Shown here piece after piece: positions 17,395 through 27,900 of a stretch of 64,000 nucleotides of DNA (the first letter of the stretch is position 1; every line of letters begins with the position of its first letter). This stretch comes from an uncultured Cryomorphaceae bacterium. Lineage in GTDB: Bacteria > Bacteroidota > Bacteroidia > Flavobacteriales > Schleiferiaceae. The notes beneath the pieces are model-generated. The model ran no database searches. It worked only from the letters and a program-made list of their open reading frames with translations, and was not told the DNA's origin. The stretch lies in the NCBI GenBank assembly GCA_913043005.1, contig CAJWKU010000007.1:18806-82805 (forward strand), given 5' to 3'. Position numbers and translations under genes: made by a program.

Positions 17395-17486
17395 AAAAAT
17401 CAGAGGCTTTTCCAGGTATTCTTGATACGTTTTTACTTAAAATGGAGATTAATGTTTTTAATTTAAACTTTTATACTTTGATTTAA

Positions 17487-19220
17487 ATGAATAAAGAATT
17501 AGATATACCTGCTTACAATAGAGCATTAGATTGGCTAAGAAGCTCAATTGATGAATCTGATAAACTAACAATCAAAAACTGGATAGATAGGGAGCCCGAA
17601 AATTTAAACGAATCATTCTACAAAGATCTAGAGTTTGGAACTGGAGGAATTCGCGGACTCATGCGCCTTGGCTCCAATGGAGTCAATAAATACACTCTTG
17701 GTTTAGCTACTCAGGGACTAGCTAATTATTTAAATCATAAATTAAATAAGAAACCTAAGGTTGTTGTAGCCTACGACTCAAGAAATAATAGTAAAACATT
17801 TGCTGAAGAAGTATCCAAAGTTTTTAAAGCCAACAATATTGATGTCTTTCTATTCTCAGACTTGCGACCTACTCCACAACTTAGCTATGCGGTAAGGCAC
17901 TTATCATGCAATGCGGGAATAGTAATAACGGCCTCACACAATCCAAAAGAATACAATGGTTATAAAGTTTATTGGTCTGACGGTGGGCAACTAGTCCCTC
18001 CTCATGATCAAGAAATTTTAACTCGTGTAAAAAAGTTAAAAGTATCTGATATTCGTTGGACTAAGGGAAGAGGTGAAATCCATTATTTAGGTCAGGAAAT
18101 CGATGAAAGCTACCTCAAAGAGGTTGAAAAACTATCTCTCAACCCTGTATCTAATTCAAATCTTAAACTTGTATTTACATCTCTGCACGGTACTGCTATT
18201 ACACTATTACCCGAGGCTCTCAAGCGTTTTGGATTTAAAAACATTCATATTCTTGAATCTCAAGCAGCTCCTAATGGGGATTTTCCCACCATTGAATCAC
18301 CAAACCCTGAAGAAGCTGAAGCTTTAGATCTTGCTTTGCAAAAAGCCCAAGAAATTAATGCAGACATAGTGATCGGTTGCGATCCTGATTCTGATCGAGT
18401 TGGCATTGCGGTAAGAGACGACAAGAATCAGTTAATTCTTCTCAATGGTAACCAAACTGCAGCCGTACTTTTTGATTATATCTTGAATCAAAAAAGAATT
18501 ACAAATTCCCTACCGAAAAACGGATTTGTAGCATCTACAGTAGTCACCTCGAACTTACTCGAGAATATTGCAAAGTCTTATAGTATTTCTGCATATCAAA
18601 CCTTGACAGGCTTTAAATGGATAGCGGAATTAATAAAAAAACTTGAAGGAGAGAAAGAATTTATAATTGGTGGTGAAGAATCTTATGGCTACTTAATTGG
18701 AAGCTTTGTGCGAGATAAAGATGCAATCTCAGCCTCTACTCTGCTGGCAGAGGCAGCCTCTTGGTATTTAGATCAAGGCTCAAGCTTTTACAATCAGTTA
18801 ATGAATATTTATGCCGTCCATGGCACTCACGAAGACTCTCTTTTTAGTGTAATCAAAAAAGGTAAAAAAGGCGCACAAGAGATTCAAGAAATTATGACGA
18901 GATTAAGGCAGAACCCTCCAAAAAAAATAGGCACCTACTATGTTGATGAAATATCCGATTTTCAAATAGGTAAATGCACAAATATAATATCAGGCACTAA
19001 AAAATTGATCAATCTCCCAACATCTAATGTCCTTCAATTCACTCTAAAAAACGGAGATAGAATCACAGTCCGACCGAGCGGAACAGAGCCTAAAATAAAA
19101 TACTATTTTAATACAAAAGGGGCATCAATAAATCTTACCGAAGACAATAGTTATGAGGTTATTCGTGCCGAATTAAAGCAAAGAATAGAATTATACAAAT
19201 CAATTGTTGCGAATTTTTAA
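17487..19220 (+). CDS. Phospho-sugar mutase (phosphoglucomutase/phosphomannomutase family)
   Basis: A 577-residue alpha-D-phosphohexomutase of the long PgmB/PGM2-like group. Motifs: FGTGGIRGLMRLG at the N-terminal phosphate site, phosphoserine loop TASHNPKEYNGYK, metal loop DPDSDR, sugar-specificity loop GGEESYG, and C-terminal RPSGTEPKIKYY. The GEES loop points to glucose-1-P/glucose-6-P or related hexoses, in contrast to GEGN in the glmM product at 1.8-3.2 kb. It is probably followed by co-transcribed genes for the thioredoxin-fold and cysteine-cluster proteins. Exact substrate preference cannot be told from sequence. Confidence 0.92.
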   Translation: MNKELDIPAYNRALDWLRSSIDESDKLTIKNWIDREPENLNESFYKDLEFGTGGIRGLMRLGSNGVNKYTLGLATQGLANYLNHKLNKKPKVVVAYDSRNNSKTFAEEVSKVFKANNIDVFLFSDLRPTPQLSYAVRHLSCNAGIVITASHNPKEYNGYKVYWSDGGQLVPPHDQEILTRVKKLKVSDIRWTKGRGEIHYLGQEIDESYLKEVEKLSLNPVSNSNLKLVFTSLHGTAITLLPEALKRFGFKNIHILESQAAPNGDFPTIESPNPEEAEALDLALQKAQEINADIVIGCDPDSDRVGIAVRDDKNQLILLNGNQTAAVLFDYILNQKRITNSLPKNGFVASTVVTSNLLENIAKSYSISAYQTLTGFKWIAELIKKLEGEKEFIIGGEESYGYLIGSFVRDKDAISASTLLAEAASWYLDQGSSFYNQLMNIYAVHGTHEDSLFSVIKKGKKGAQEIQEIMTRLRQNPPKKIGTYYVDEISDFQIGKCTNIISGTKKLINLPTSNVLQFTLKNGDRITVRPSGTEPKIKYYFNTKGASINLTEDNSYEVIRAELKQRIELYKSIVANF

Positions 19221-19229
19221 TTAACTAAA

Positions 19230-20564
19230 GTGAAGCCATATCAAAAACATATATTGCGACGATATCTTTGGATATCGTTTACGTCAATAATTGGGTCATT
19301 AATTATACTCGCGATTTTTTATGGTTTTTATTCTAAAAAAGAAAATAATCAATTGAATCAAATCGTTTTTGAGAATAAAACCCAATTATGGAATGCTGAA
19401 ATTAAATTTAGCGATGCGCATATTTTAAGGTTTCAACTTGAAACGTTAAAATCGGATACATCATCATATTTTAATAGTATAACTGTTATAAACGGAGATG
19501 AGAGGCTACCTCTCAAGCATCATAAGCAAGGAGAAAATCTGACTAAAACCATTTGGCAATTCCCATTCGAATCAGAATTACATCTTGAAAATTCAAAAGA
19601 ACTAAAAGGTTATTTTCTGAAAATTGAGACTAAAGAAAGCTATCCTTTTACTTCCTCACCAGCTATTGTTTCGAAAGAAAATAATGTGGAAAAAATCAAT
19701 CGTTTTTCAGCAAATGAATTCAATAAAAATTCAGAGAAAAAAACATTTCCCTTTGCAAAAAGATTTTTAATAAAATTAAGATCAAACTCGGAGAATTCTA
19801 AATCCGCGATAGGTGAATTTATCCAGAAACCCAATTCGAATGAATACCATGGTTCTATAATAACCGAAACTGGGGATTATCGATATTTAGCTGGAAATCG
19901 ATATGGAAACAAACTTTTCCTAAGCACATTTGACGGAGTTCATGCGTATACATTTTTCATTAATATCAAAGAGAATGGAGAAATTACAGGAAGACATTTT
20001 AGCGGAGCCAATTATTCAGAACCCTTTATTGGCAGAAGTGATAGCGTTTCAAAACTTCGTAACCCGTATAGAATAACTACAGGGGAAGAAAATTCAAAAG
20101 TTGATATAAAGTTACCTGAATACGAAACGGGAGAAATTATACACCTTATTACCGGACGCGGTAAGGTCACTTTAATCCAAGTCATGGGAAGCTGGTGCCC
20201 AAATTGTTTAGACGAGTCAGCATTTTTTAAAGAACTCAAGGCTTATGATGATCTAGACATCTATGCGTTGGCATTTGAAAAAAGTTCGAATCGTGATGAA
20301 TCCATTTCTGCAATTAAAAAAGTTGTGGATTATTTAGACTTAAACTACCCTATACTTTTTGCGGGAAAAGCCCAAAGCGGAGCCGTAGAAGAAATGCTCC
20401 CGATAAAAAATTTTATTTCTTATCCAACATATCTTTTATATGACAGAGAAGGAAAACTCATTGAGGTTCATGCGGGGTTTTCAGGACCTGCAACTCAAGG
20501 CTATAAGGATTTTACTAAGAAACTTCATTCAAAAATTCAGGACTTATTGAATAAAAAATTATGA
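19230..20564 (+). CDS. Membrane-anchored TlpA-like thioredoxin-domain protein
   Basis: A 444-residue protein starting at a GTG. It has a membrane anchor at about residues 14-32, a middle region of about 250 residues without a recognised domain, and a C-terminal thioredoxin fold from about 295. The active site is W-C323-P-N-C326 in VMGSWCPNCLDE, with the cis-Pro region SYPTYLL. The fold should face the periplasm, where TlpA/ResA-type proteins reduce disulfides of apocytochromes or other substrates. The beta-rich middle part resembles the N-terminal domain found in Bacteroidota TlpA-like proteins. Its TGA overlaps the next gene's ATG (ATGA). Confidence 0.85.
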   Translation: MKPYQKHILRRYLWISFTSIIGSLIILAIFYGFYSKKENNQLNQIVFENKTQLWNAEIKFSDAHILRFQLETLKSDTSSYFNSITVINGDERLPLKHHKQGENLTKTIWQFPFESELHLENSKELKGYFLKIETKESYPFTSSPAIVSKENNVEKINRFSANEFNKNSEKKTFPFAKRFLIKLRSNSENSKSAIGEFIQKPNSNEYHGSIITETGDYRYLAGNRYGNKLFLSTFDGVHAYTFFINIKENGEITGRHFSGANYSEPFIGRSDSVSKLRNPYRITTGEENSKVDIKLPEYETGEIIHLITGRGKVTLIQVMGSWCPNCLDESAFFKELKAYDDLDIYALAFEKSSNRDESISAIKKVVDYLDLNYPILFAGKAQSGAVEEMLPIKNFISYPTYLLYDREGKLIEVHAGFSGPATQGYKDFTKKLHSKIQDLLNKKL

Positions 20565-21058
20565 GCAGCCAGATACGCACGAAAAATAAGTTCTTTCAAA
20601 GTTTAAAAAATCAAAATTCTCGAACTCTCGACAAGGTTATTCATGAATTACATGACGATGTTTTTAAAAAAATAGATTGTTTAGATTGCGCCAACTGTTG
20701 CAAAACAACAGGACCATTATGGACTCCAAAAGATCGAGATAGAGTGGCAAAACATTTAAAAATAGAAACTATCGAATTTGAAAACTCTTACCTTAGAATA
20801 GATGAAGAAGGTGATTATGTTTTACAACAACTTCCCTGTCCTTTCTTAGAAAATGATAATCGATGTGGCATTTATAAAATCAGACCCAAAGCATGCGCTG
20901 AGTATCCTCACACTAATAGACCTAAGCAAAAACAAATACTACATTTAACCCAGATTAATGAAAGTATTTGTCCGGCAGTAGAGAGTATCATCGATCAGAT
21001 GGAGTCTATATTTTCAAGAAACGCAAAGAAAAGACTGCAGAAAAGATTAAGACAATAA
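20561..21058 (+). CDS. YkgJ-type cysteine cluster protein
   Basis: A 165-residue cytoplasmic protein with a C40-x2-C43-x2-CC cluster (DCLDCANCC), followed by C-P-F and C-G-I-Y motifs in LPCPFLENDNRCGIYKIRPKAC, where Pro and Cys spacing matches the YkgJ/CxxCxxCC family. Members bind zinc or an Fe-S cluster; a role is not established. It overlaps the TlpA-like gene by four bases. Its last 53 bases are antisense to the end of the symporter gene, so both C-termini are encoded by the same DNA. Family call is good, function unknown. Confidence 0.88.
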   Translation: MSSQIRTKNKFFQSLKNQNSRTLDKVIHELHDDVFKKIDCLDCANCCKTTGPLWTPKDRDRVAKHLKIETIEFENSYLRIDEEGDYVLQQLPCPFLENDNRCGIYKIRPKACAEYPHTNRPKQKQILHLTQINESICPAVESIIDQMESIFSRNAKKRLQKRLRQ

Positions 21059-22694
21059 AAGAACCGATTAAATTATACCATAAATATCCCAATTCTATAA
21101 AATTATACTGATTCAATAAGTGCAATACTAGAACTGATAATTGTGCGATTAACCCGGAAATAAAAACGGCATTATTCTTAAACTTAGGAAAAACCCATGC
21201 ACAGGCAAACAGTCCCAACATTGGACCATAAAAAAGAGATCCAATTATATTAACCAATTGAATCAAGTTTTCCGATAAAGATGCACTTAAAGCCACAATC
21301 AATGCCACAATACCCCAAAATGCCGTCAATACTCTTGAAGCAAGAATTGTCGTCTCTTGAGGAAACCCAAATGCCTGTTTAAAATCAACGATAGATGTGG
21401 CAGAAAGTGCATTTAATTCAGCGCTGCAGCTGGACATAGCCCCAGATAAAATAACTGCTAATAGTAGTCCCAAAATACCAACAGGAAGACTTTTTAAAGC
21501 CCAACCCAAGAATACATAATCGGTGTCTTTTGTTTCTATACCAGGAAAACGAGATTTAATAACAGATTCGGCACTATTTTTCAGTGAGTCACGCCTTTGA
21601 TCGAGTATTCTCAAATCATTTTGATATTGATTTTTTGGCCCTAATCCATTCTTAGAAAAATTCCTTGCATTTTTTTTCCTCAATAGAATCATATTTTTCC
21701 AAGAAGCATTGATATCATTCACCTCAAGAGATTCAATTTTATTCCATTTCGATTGCACTGAGGGATTATGCCATATTGGTTCTTGGGAAAAATGCATAGT
21801 GGTAAATAGAAGTAAGCCTAAACCTAGAATAAATAATTGCATTGGGATTTTTATAATTGCTGTAAAACCTAAACCAATTCTAATTTCTCTCATACTCCTG
21901 CCACCCAAGTATCTACCCACCTGACTTTGATCTGTGCCAAAATAAGCCATTGCTAAAAAGAAACCACCAGCAAGACCTGACCAAACAGTGTATCTGCTTG
22001 ATGGGTCTATCGACCAGTCCAAAATCTGAGTTCTATTGTAAACCTCCATCAAATCCCATGATTCTGACAAACCTATATTCTCCGGCAAATCATTTAGAAG
22101 TACAAATCCAGCAGCAAAGAGTCCGAAAAAAACAACAAGCATTTGAAAAGACTGTGTTACTCCAACTGCCTTGTAACCTCCGAAAACAGTATATAAAACA
22201 ACTATTGCGCCGGTGATGATAATTGTTAGATTTAAACTCCATCCAAATACAGCTGAAAGAACGATTCCAGGAGCATATAATGTTATACCTGCAGATAAAC
22301 TCCGTGATAATAAAAATAAACTTGCTGCCAACCACCTAACTCTATTACCAAAAACTTTTTCCAGGAACGAGTATGCAGTCATCACCCCTGAGTTCATATA
22401 TCTAGGAACGATAAAAAGTCCAATGATTAATAAGGCAATAGGCATCCCAAAATAAAACTGCACAAACCTAAGCCCATCTGAAAACCCTTGACCAGGAGTT
22501 GAAATAAAAGTTATTGCCGATGCTTGAGTCGCAATAATACCCAATCCAATGGTGATCCAATGACTTTCTTTTTTACCAACCAGAAATTCGCTACCCGAAG
22601 CATTTTTTTTTGTTTTCCAAATCCCCACAAAGACAATAGCTCCAAGGGTTCCAATCAGTGTTATCCAGTCAAAATAAGTTATGCTATTTTCCAT
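21006..22694 (-). CDS. Sodium:solute symporter (SSS family)
   Basis: A 562-residue inner-membrane transporter with about 13-14 hydrophobic segments. SSS hallmarks: FISTPGQGFSDGLRF in the early core, GGYKAVGVTQSFQM, and MAYFGTDQSQVGRYLGGRS. A hydrophilic insert of about 70 residues at 330-400, charged and Lys-rich, interrupts the membrane core and is unusually long. I start at the ATG at 22694, because the frame upstream offers only a TTG. It overlaps the PIG-L gene by 11 bases, so the two form an operon; a likely cargo is an acetylated sugar or related solute, but no substrate motif is visible. Confidence 0.9.
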   Translation of the reverse strand: MENSITYFDWITLIGTLGAIVFVGIWKTKKNASGSEFLVGKKESHWITIGLGIIATQASAITFISTPGQGFSDGLRFVQFYFGMPIALLIIGLFIVPRYMNSGVMTAYSFLEKVFGNRVRWLAASLFLLSRSLSAGITLYAPGIVLSAVFGWSLNLTIIITGAIVVLYTVFGGYKAVGVTQSFQMLVVFFGLFAAGFVLLNDLPENIGLSESWDLMEVYNRTQILDWSIDPSSRYTVWSGLAGGFFLAMAYFGTDQSQVGRYLGGRSMREIRIGLGFTAIIKIPMQLFILGLGLLLFTTMHFSQEPIWHNPSVQSKWNKIESLEVNDINASWKNMILLRKKNARNFSKNGLGPKNQYQNDLRILDQRRDSLKNSAESVIKSRFPGIETKDTDYVFLGWALKSLPVGILGLLLAVILSGAMSSCSAELNALSATSIVDFKQAFGFPQETTILASRVLTAFWGIVALIVALSASLSENLIQLVNIIGSLFYGPMLGLFACAWVFPKFKNNAVFISGLIAQLSVLVLHLLNQYNFIELGYLWYNLIGSFIVLIFSAVFSLRFLKI

Positions 22695-24870
22695 GTCCAA
22701 CAAGATTCGCTAAAATCCGGTATGCGCCTGGAACTCCCTCTCTCCATTGGCGAAAAAGTGAAAGACCACAATAAGTAACCGTGCCTTTACCATATTCTGA
22801 AACAATCCAAACACCTCTTTTCTGGGCCTCCCCAGGGTCACTCCACGAAATCAATGGCACGAAAGAAGAATCCCATGAATCTGCGAAGTATAAACCCCTC
22901 TCTTGAACCCATCCTTCAAAATCTTTTTTATTTAATTGATTGGGCGACTTCATTTGCAAATGACTCTTAACCAAAAACTTAGGCTCCGTAGTCTCAATCG
23001 TCACTCTGTCTCGACTTAAACTAAATTGGACAGGGCCTATCTTCTCCAAAACCCTATCTCGACTTGCAGTATTATATTGGATGACTAGACGACCACCGCT
23101 AGAGACATAATTATCAATTATGTCCTGAGAAGACTTTAACCCTTGATTTACGTTATATGCCCTTATTCCCATGACCAAAGCATCCAAGTCTTTCAATACT
23201 TTGTATGTTAAATTTGAAGCGTCCAAATCGACAACCGACATACCCATCTGTCGCATAGCCATTGGTGCATCATCACCTACACCTTTTATGTAACCAATTC
23301 TTAATTTTGGTAATTCCATGGGAATATATCGCAACGGTAATGAACCCTCTAGCCAAACCTCTTGGCTAGGAATATGATCATATCGAAGCTTTACAGCTTT
23401 TTGAATGGCTTTACCGTCATCTGCATTGCGTATTATTAGATCACCCGATTGAGCATTCTTAGAAGGCTCAAGATAAAATTGTAGATGATAAACATTTTGT
23501 TCAGGCAGAAAATGAATAGCAGTAGATTCTCCATCTTCAGTTTTCACATTCCATCCTGTTGGGACTTCAAAATCAAGATTTAGACTTTGCTTTTGACCCC
23601 ATCTAAAAATAGAAAGATCTACTTTACGCCTATTTCGGTCGACAAAAACGATACATGGCATAGAATAATTAATGCTGAATGAATTTGCATTTTGAACTGG
23701 CCTTCTTAATTCTCCTAAGACACGATCAGAAATAATATGATCCGGCCAAAGTTTCAATAAGCTCTCTTTTCCCGTTTGCTCATTTTTAAATAAAATACTC
23801 TTTTCCTCTAAGTGATTTAGTTCGAATGGAATTGTTACTTTTGAATGTTTTTTAAGTCGCTGTTCATTCTTTAATTGTAGGTCTTTAGAGTTTAAAATTT
23901 TAAAACTAAAGTCTGCATCTGACTCAAGACATATTTCAATTTCAGCATCAAGGCTCTCTCCCTCAATAAAATATGGACTTTTCGCTTTAAAATCCACATA
24001 GATTCCTTTTAAGTCAATTAAATCTTTGGCATTTGACTTAAAATCCGAATCCGACCAATTAACAGACTCCCCTGATAATAGCATCAAATATTCTTTTCTA
24101 AAACCTCTATCTATTTTACCCGCAAAACCCTGTGATTTATGCATCCCCCTGGCTTGTGTACCTATTTGTAATGAGGATTTACCGATTTCGGGAATAAAAC
24201 CCCCAATTTCAATCATTTGAATAGAGTCATTCAAATTATCATCAATATTCCCTAACCACCAGGAGGAAGTATTCCAGTAAACTGCTTTGGGATAATACCC
24301 GGTATCATTTGCTCTTGCTCGAACTTTATGAAAAGCTTTTAATGCCAGTACTGCCGATGCTGAGTGATGACCATGGCCTGCTCTTTTATCTGGTGGAAAT
24401 CGGGTGACGATAACATCTGGTTTAAACTCCATGATAACAGACTCTATTCGATTTAAAAGTTTTGCTTCATTCCATTTATCTAGAGTTTCGTCCGTGGTCT
24501 TAGAATATCCAAAATCTAAAGCTCCCCCAAAAAATTGTTTCGCACCATCAATTTTTCTGGCCGCAAAAAGCTCATTAGACCTAATTACACCTAACGCTTC
24601 GCCCAACTCTGGACCGATCATATTTTGTCCACCTTCTCCCCTAGTTAGACTTAAATATGCCACATCATAACCATTATATTTTGACCAATGAGCTATTAAT
24701 CTTGTATTCTCATCATCAGGATGTGCGGCGAGATATAAAATCCTATAATCTTGAGATCTCTGATGAAGAGCTATTTCACCATTGGATGGAGAGAGATAAT
24801 ACCCATTAGTTTGGCATTGTAATGAACCAATGAGGCTTATTAATGTTATTTGAAATATTATCGAACGCAT
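22684..24870 (-). CDS. Secreted PIG-L family deacetylase
   Basis: A 728-residue exported protein with a signal peptide in the first 20 residues. Residues 40-250 form the PIG-L/LmbE fold: H50-P-D-D-E54 (zinc and catalytic base), SLTRGEGGQN, and a later HGHHSASA motif that supplies zinc/catalytic His. These enzymes remove N-acetyl from sugars such as GlcNAc derivatives. The remaining 470 residues comprise beta-rich and Rossmann-like segments (DALVMGIRAYNVNQ, GGRLVIQYNTA), as in the large Bacteroidota members. Pairing with a sodium symporter suggests that extracellular deacetylation is linked to uptake. Substrate is unknown. Confidence 0.9.
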   Translation of the reverse strand: MRSIIFQITLISLIGSLQCQTNGYYLSPSNGEIALHQRSQDYRILYLAAHPDDENTRLIAHWSKYNGYDVAYLSLTRGEGGQNMIGPELGEALGVIRSNELFAARKIDGAKQFFGGALDFGYSKTTDETLDKWNEAKLLNRIESVIMEFKPDVIVTRFPPDKRAGHGHHSASAVLALKAFHKVRARANDTGYYPKAVYWNTSSWWLGNIDDNLNDSIQMIEIGGFIPEIGKSSLQIGTQARGMHKSQGFAGKIDRGFRKEYLMLLSGESVNWSDSDFKSNAKDLIDLKGIYVDFKAKSPYFIEGESLDAEIEICLESDADFSFKILNSKDLQLKNEQRLKKHSKVTIPFELNHLEEKSILFKNEQTGKESLLKLWPDHIISDRVLGELRRPVQNANSFSINYSMPCIVFVDRNRRKVDLSIFRWGQKQSLNLDFEVPTGWNVKTEDGESTAIHFLPEQNVYHLQFYLEPSKNAQSGDLIIRNADDGKAIQKAVKLRYDHIPSQEVWLEGSLPLRYIPMELPKLRIGYIKGVGDDAPMAMRQMGMSVVDLDASNLTYKVLKDLDALVMGIRAYNVNQGLKSSQDIIDNYVSSGGRLVIQYNTASRDRVLEKIGPVQFSLSRDRVTIETTEPKFLVKSHLQMKSPNQLNKKDFEGWVQERGLYFADSWDSSFVPLISWSDPGEAQKRGVWIVSEYGKGTVTYCGLSLFRQWREGVPGAYRILANLVGHGK

Positions 24871-24944
24871 GTGTTTTCTTTCTAGTTCAGAATTAAATCA
24901 AAATGAAAAAAATCAATGTAGTTCGCATATCTTAGAGGCCCTTA

Positions 24945-24952
24945 TAATTTTG
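24945..24952 (+). promoter_or_regulatory. Candidate -7 promoter box of the subtilase gene
   Basis: TAATTTTG matches TAnnTTTG, 18 bases before the GTG at 24971. It lies inside the longer open frame that begins at 24869, so it favours the GTG start. Confidence 0.4.
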
Positions 24953-24970
24953 AATTATTTACTTCCTACC

Positions 24971-27900
24971 GTGAAAAAAACTTACATCTTACTATTTCTC
25001 GCTTTTTCTTTTATCAGTCAAGCCCAGAATTCATACCCAGAGCAATCAATTGACAACAAATCTCGTGTCATTTTTCAGTCGGGAACTTATTCACTGCCTT
25101 CATTGTCCAAAATTACAATGAAGAGTTTAAATAAATCTGAAAGAAATTTGGATAAAGTTGTTAGGATTATATCCTCTAAAACTCCCTTAAGTAAAGGAGC
25201 TTGGGCAGAGTTAGAGAATTTAGGAGTTACAAATATTGGTTATCTCCCAATAAATTCATACCTCATTTTAATGCCAAAAACAAATGAAGATCTATTTTTG
25301 GAGTTAAGAAAAAATGGTATATCGGGATTGGGTTCTCTTTTACCAGAAATGAAACTTTCTGAGCAATTAGCAAGTGGAAATGTTCCCGAATATATTTGGG
25401 TAGGATCAAAATGGGAGCTTTATATCGAGGGTATACCATCAATCGATTGGTCCATTGTTATTGATGACCTAAAGAATCTAGATATAGATGTTTTAGGTGC
25501 AGAGTTCAAAGGTCTCAAAATTTTAATTTCACCTGATTATATTAATTCTCTCGCCAATCACCCATCAATTACTTATATCCAACAGAAAGAGGCACCAGCT
25601 GAAGCAGAAAATAGGATTGGAATCAAAAATCACAGATCAAATACCCTACGAGTTCCATATGTGGGCGGAAGAAATTATGATGGGACTGGAGTTGTAGTGG
25701 GACATGGAGATGATGGTGACATTGAACCCCATATTGATTTCACAGGTCGGGTTCTAGCTAACAAATCAGGCCCTTCAAACGGGGCGCATGGAGACCATGT
25801 TGCAGGAACAATAATGGGAGCAGGAAATTTAGATCCTGATGGAGAGGGTCAAGCGCCAGGATCAAAATTGGTTTACTATGATTATCCTGATAATTTATAT
25901 GATATTGACGTAGATTATAATCTGTACGGAATAAGGGTTACTGCGTCTTCATACTCTAATGGTTGCAATGCAGGATATACAGCATTTACCCGTCAAGTAG
26001 ACCTTGATGCAATTCAAAACCCAAGCTTAACTCATGTTTTTTCTGCTGGTAACAATGGTAATTCTAATTGTAACTATGGTGCTGGATCAGGCTGGGGAAA
26101 CATAACGGGCGGACACAAACAAGGTAAAAATGTTTTAGCCACAGCAAATGTAACAGGAGCGGACATTATAGCTGGATCGAGCAGTAGAGGACCAGCTCAT
26201 GATGGGCGTATCAAACCAGATATTGCGGCATTGGGAACAAATGTTTTCTCTTGTTTAGCTCCGAATGACTATCGTTCTATAACTGGAACCTCAATGGCAT
26301 GCCCAGGTATAGCAGGTGTCATGGCTCAACTCTACGATGCTTACAAGCAGAACAACAATGGTATTGACCCTGAAGGCGGTCTGATGAGATCTCTATTGAC
26401 TAACAATGCAGATGATCTTGGGAATCCAGGTCCCGACTTTAAATACGGTTATGGAAGAGTAAATGGACTCAGGGCTGCGAAAGCTATTGAAATGGGTTGG
26501 TACATTAAAGACAGCGTTGCACAAGGAGAAGTAGATACCATTAATATAACAGTACCAGGAGGAAATGGCGTTGGAGAGTTAAGAGTTATGTTACATTGGA
26601 CAGATCCTCAAGCTACGGTAAATGCAGGGCGCGCATTAGTTAATGATTTAAATGCTACACTTAATCTGGATGCAGCAACCTGGCTGCCATGGGTATTAGA
26701 TCCTACCCCAAACTCATCGGCATTAAACTCGAATGCAGTTCGGGCCGTGGATAGTTTGAATAATTCTGAACAATTTACTTTATCTCAGCCAACAGGAGGT
26801 ACTTACAAATTATTAGTTAATGGAAGTTCTATCCCGGTTGGGCCACAAAAATACTGGGTCACTTGGACAATTGTAAATAATGAAGTAGAACTAACTTATC
26901 CTATCGGAGGAGAAGTAATTCCTCCCCTAACTACAATTCCGGTAAGATGGGATGCTCCAAACGGTACTGGAACATTTAGCCTCGAGTATAGCACCAATGG
27001 AGGAAATACATTTACGCAATTTGCCACTGCGCCTGCATCTGCAAGGCAATCCAACTTTCTATCACCTAATGGGTCAGGAGATAGCCTTGTATTCAAAGTG
27101 CAAAGAGGTAATCAGCAAGATTTGAGTGATGCTCCCATTGGGCTTATTGGATATCCTGGGAACCTTCAGCTTAACTGGGCTTGTCCAGATTCATTTAATG
27201 TTAGTTGGAATGCCGTTAATAATGCTTCAGGTTATGTCGTTTATATGTTAGGTCAAGAATATATGGATCCTATCGATACTACTGGGAGCAATTCATATAC
27301 ATTCTATAATGTGAATCCATCCAATACAGTTTGGTGGACTGTCGCCGCTTTAACCCCTGGGGGAAGAGCAGGCAAAAGAGCGGTTGCAGTTGAGAAAATA
27401 CCAGGGCTTCAAGGTTGTTTATTAACAAATGATGTTATTATGACTTCTGTTTTAAGTCCTTCAGACAATATTCCAGATTGTCAAAGCACCGGAAACTTAC
27501 CAGTATCCATTTTAATTGAAAATGGTGGTCTAGACTCAGTATTTACGGTTCCGATGGCTTATCAGTTTGGGAGTAATGCAATTGTCAGAGATACAGCTTA
27601 TGTAAGCTTGGCATCTACAAACACTCATGTATTCACATTCAACACAACAGTAAATGCTAGTTTATTAGGATCCTATTCAATAAAAGTATGGACAGAGTCT
27701 TTGATTGATCAAAACAGATGGAATGACACATTGATTTCGTTCTTTGAAATAGTCCAATCTGACTCTACTTACACTCTGCCTTACAGTCAAAATTTTGATA
27801 GTTTCTCAACTTGCGCAACCAGTAATAACTGTGGTAGTACTATTTGTAACCTTAGTGGACACATGACTAATTGGAACAATGGCTCACAAGATGATATCGA

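Noticed and set aside
22090..22455. Short frames antisense to the symporter gene
   Set aside because: Cys- and Ile-rich translations typical of out-of-frame membrane-protein codons; no family match.
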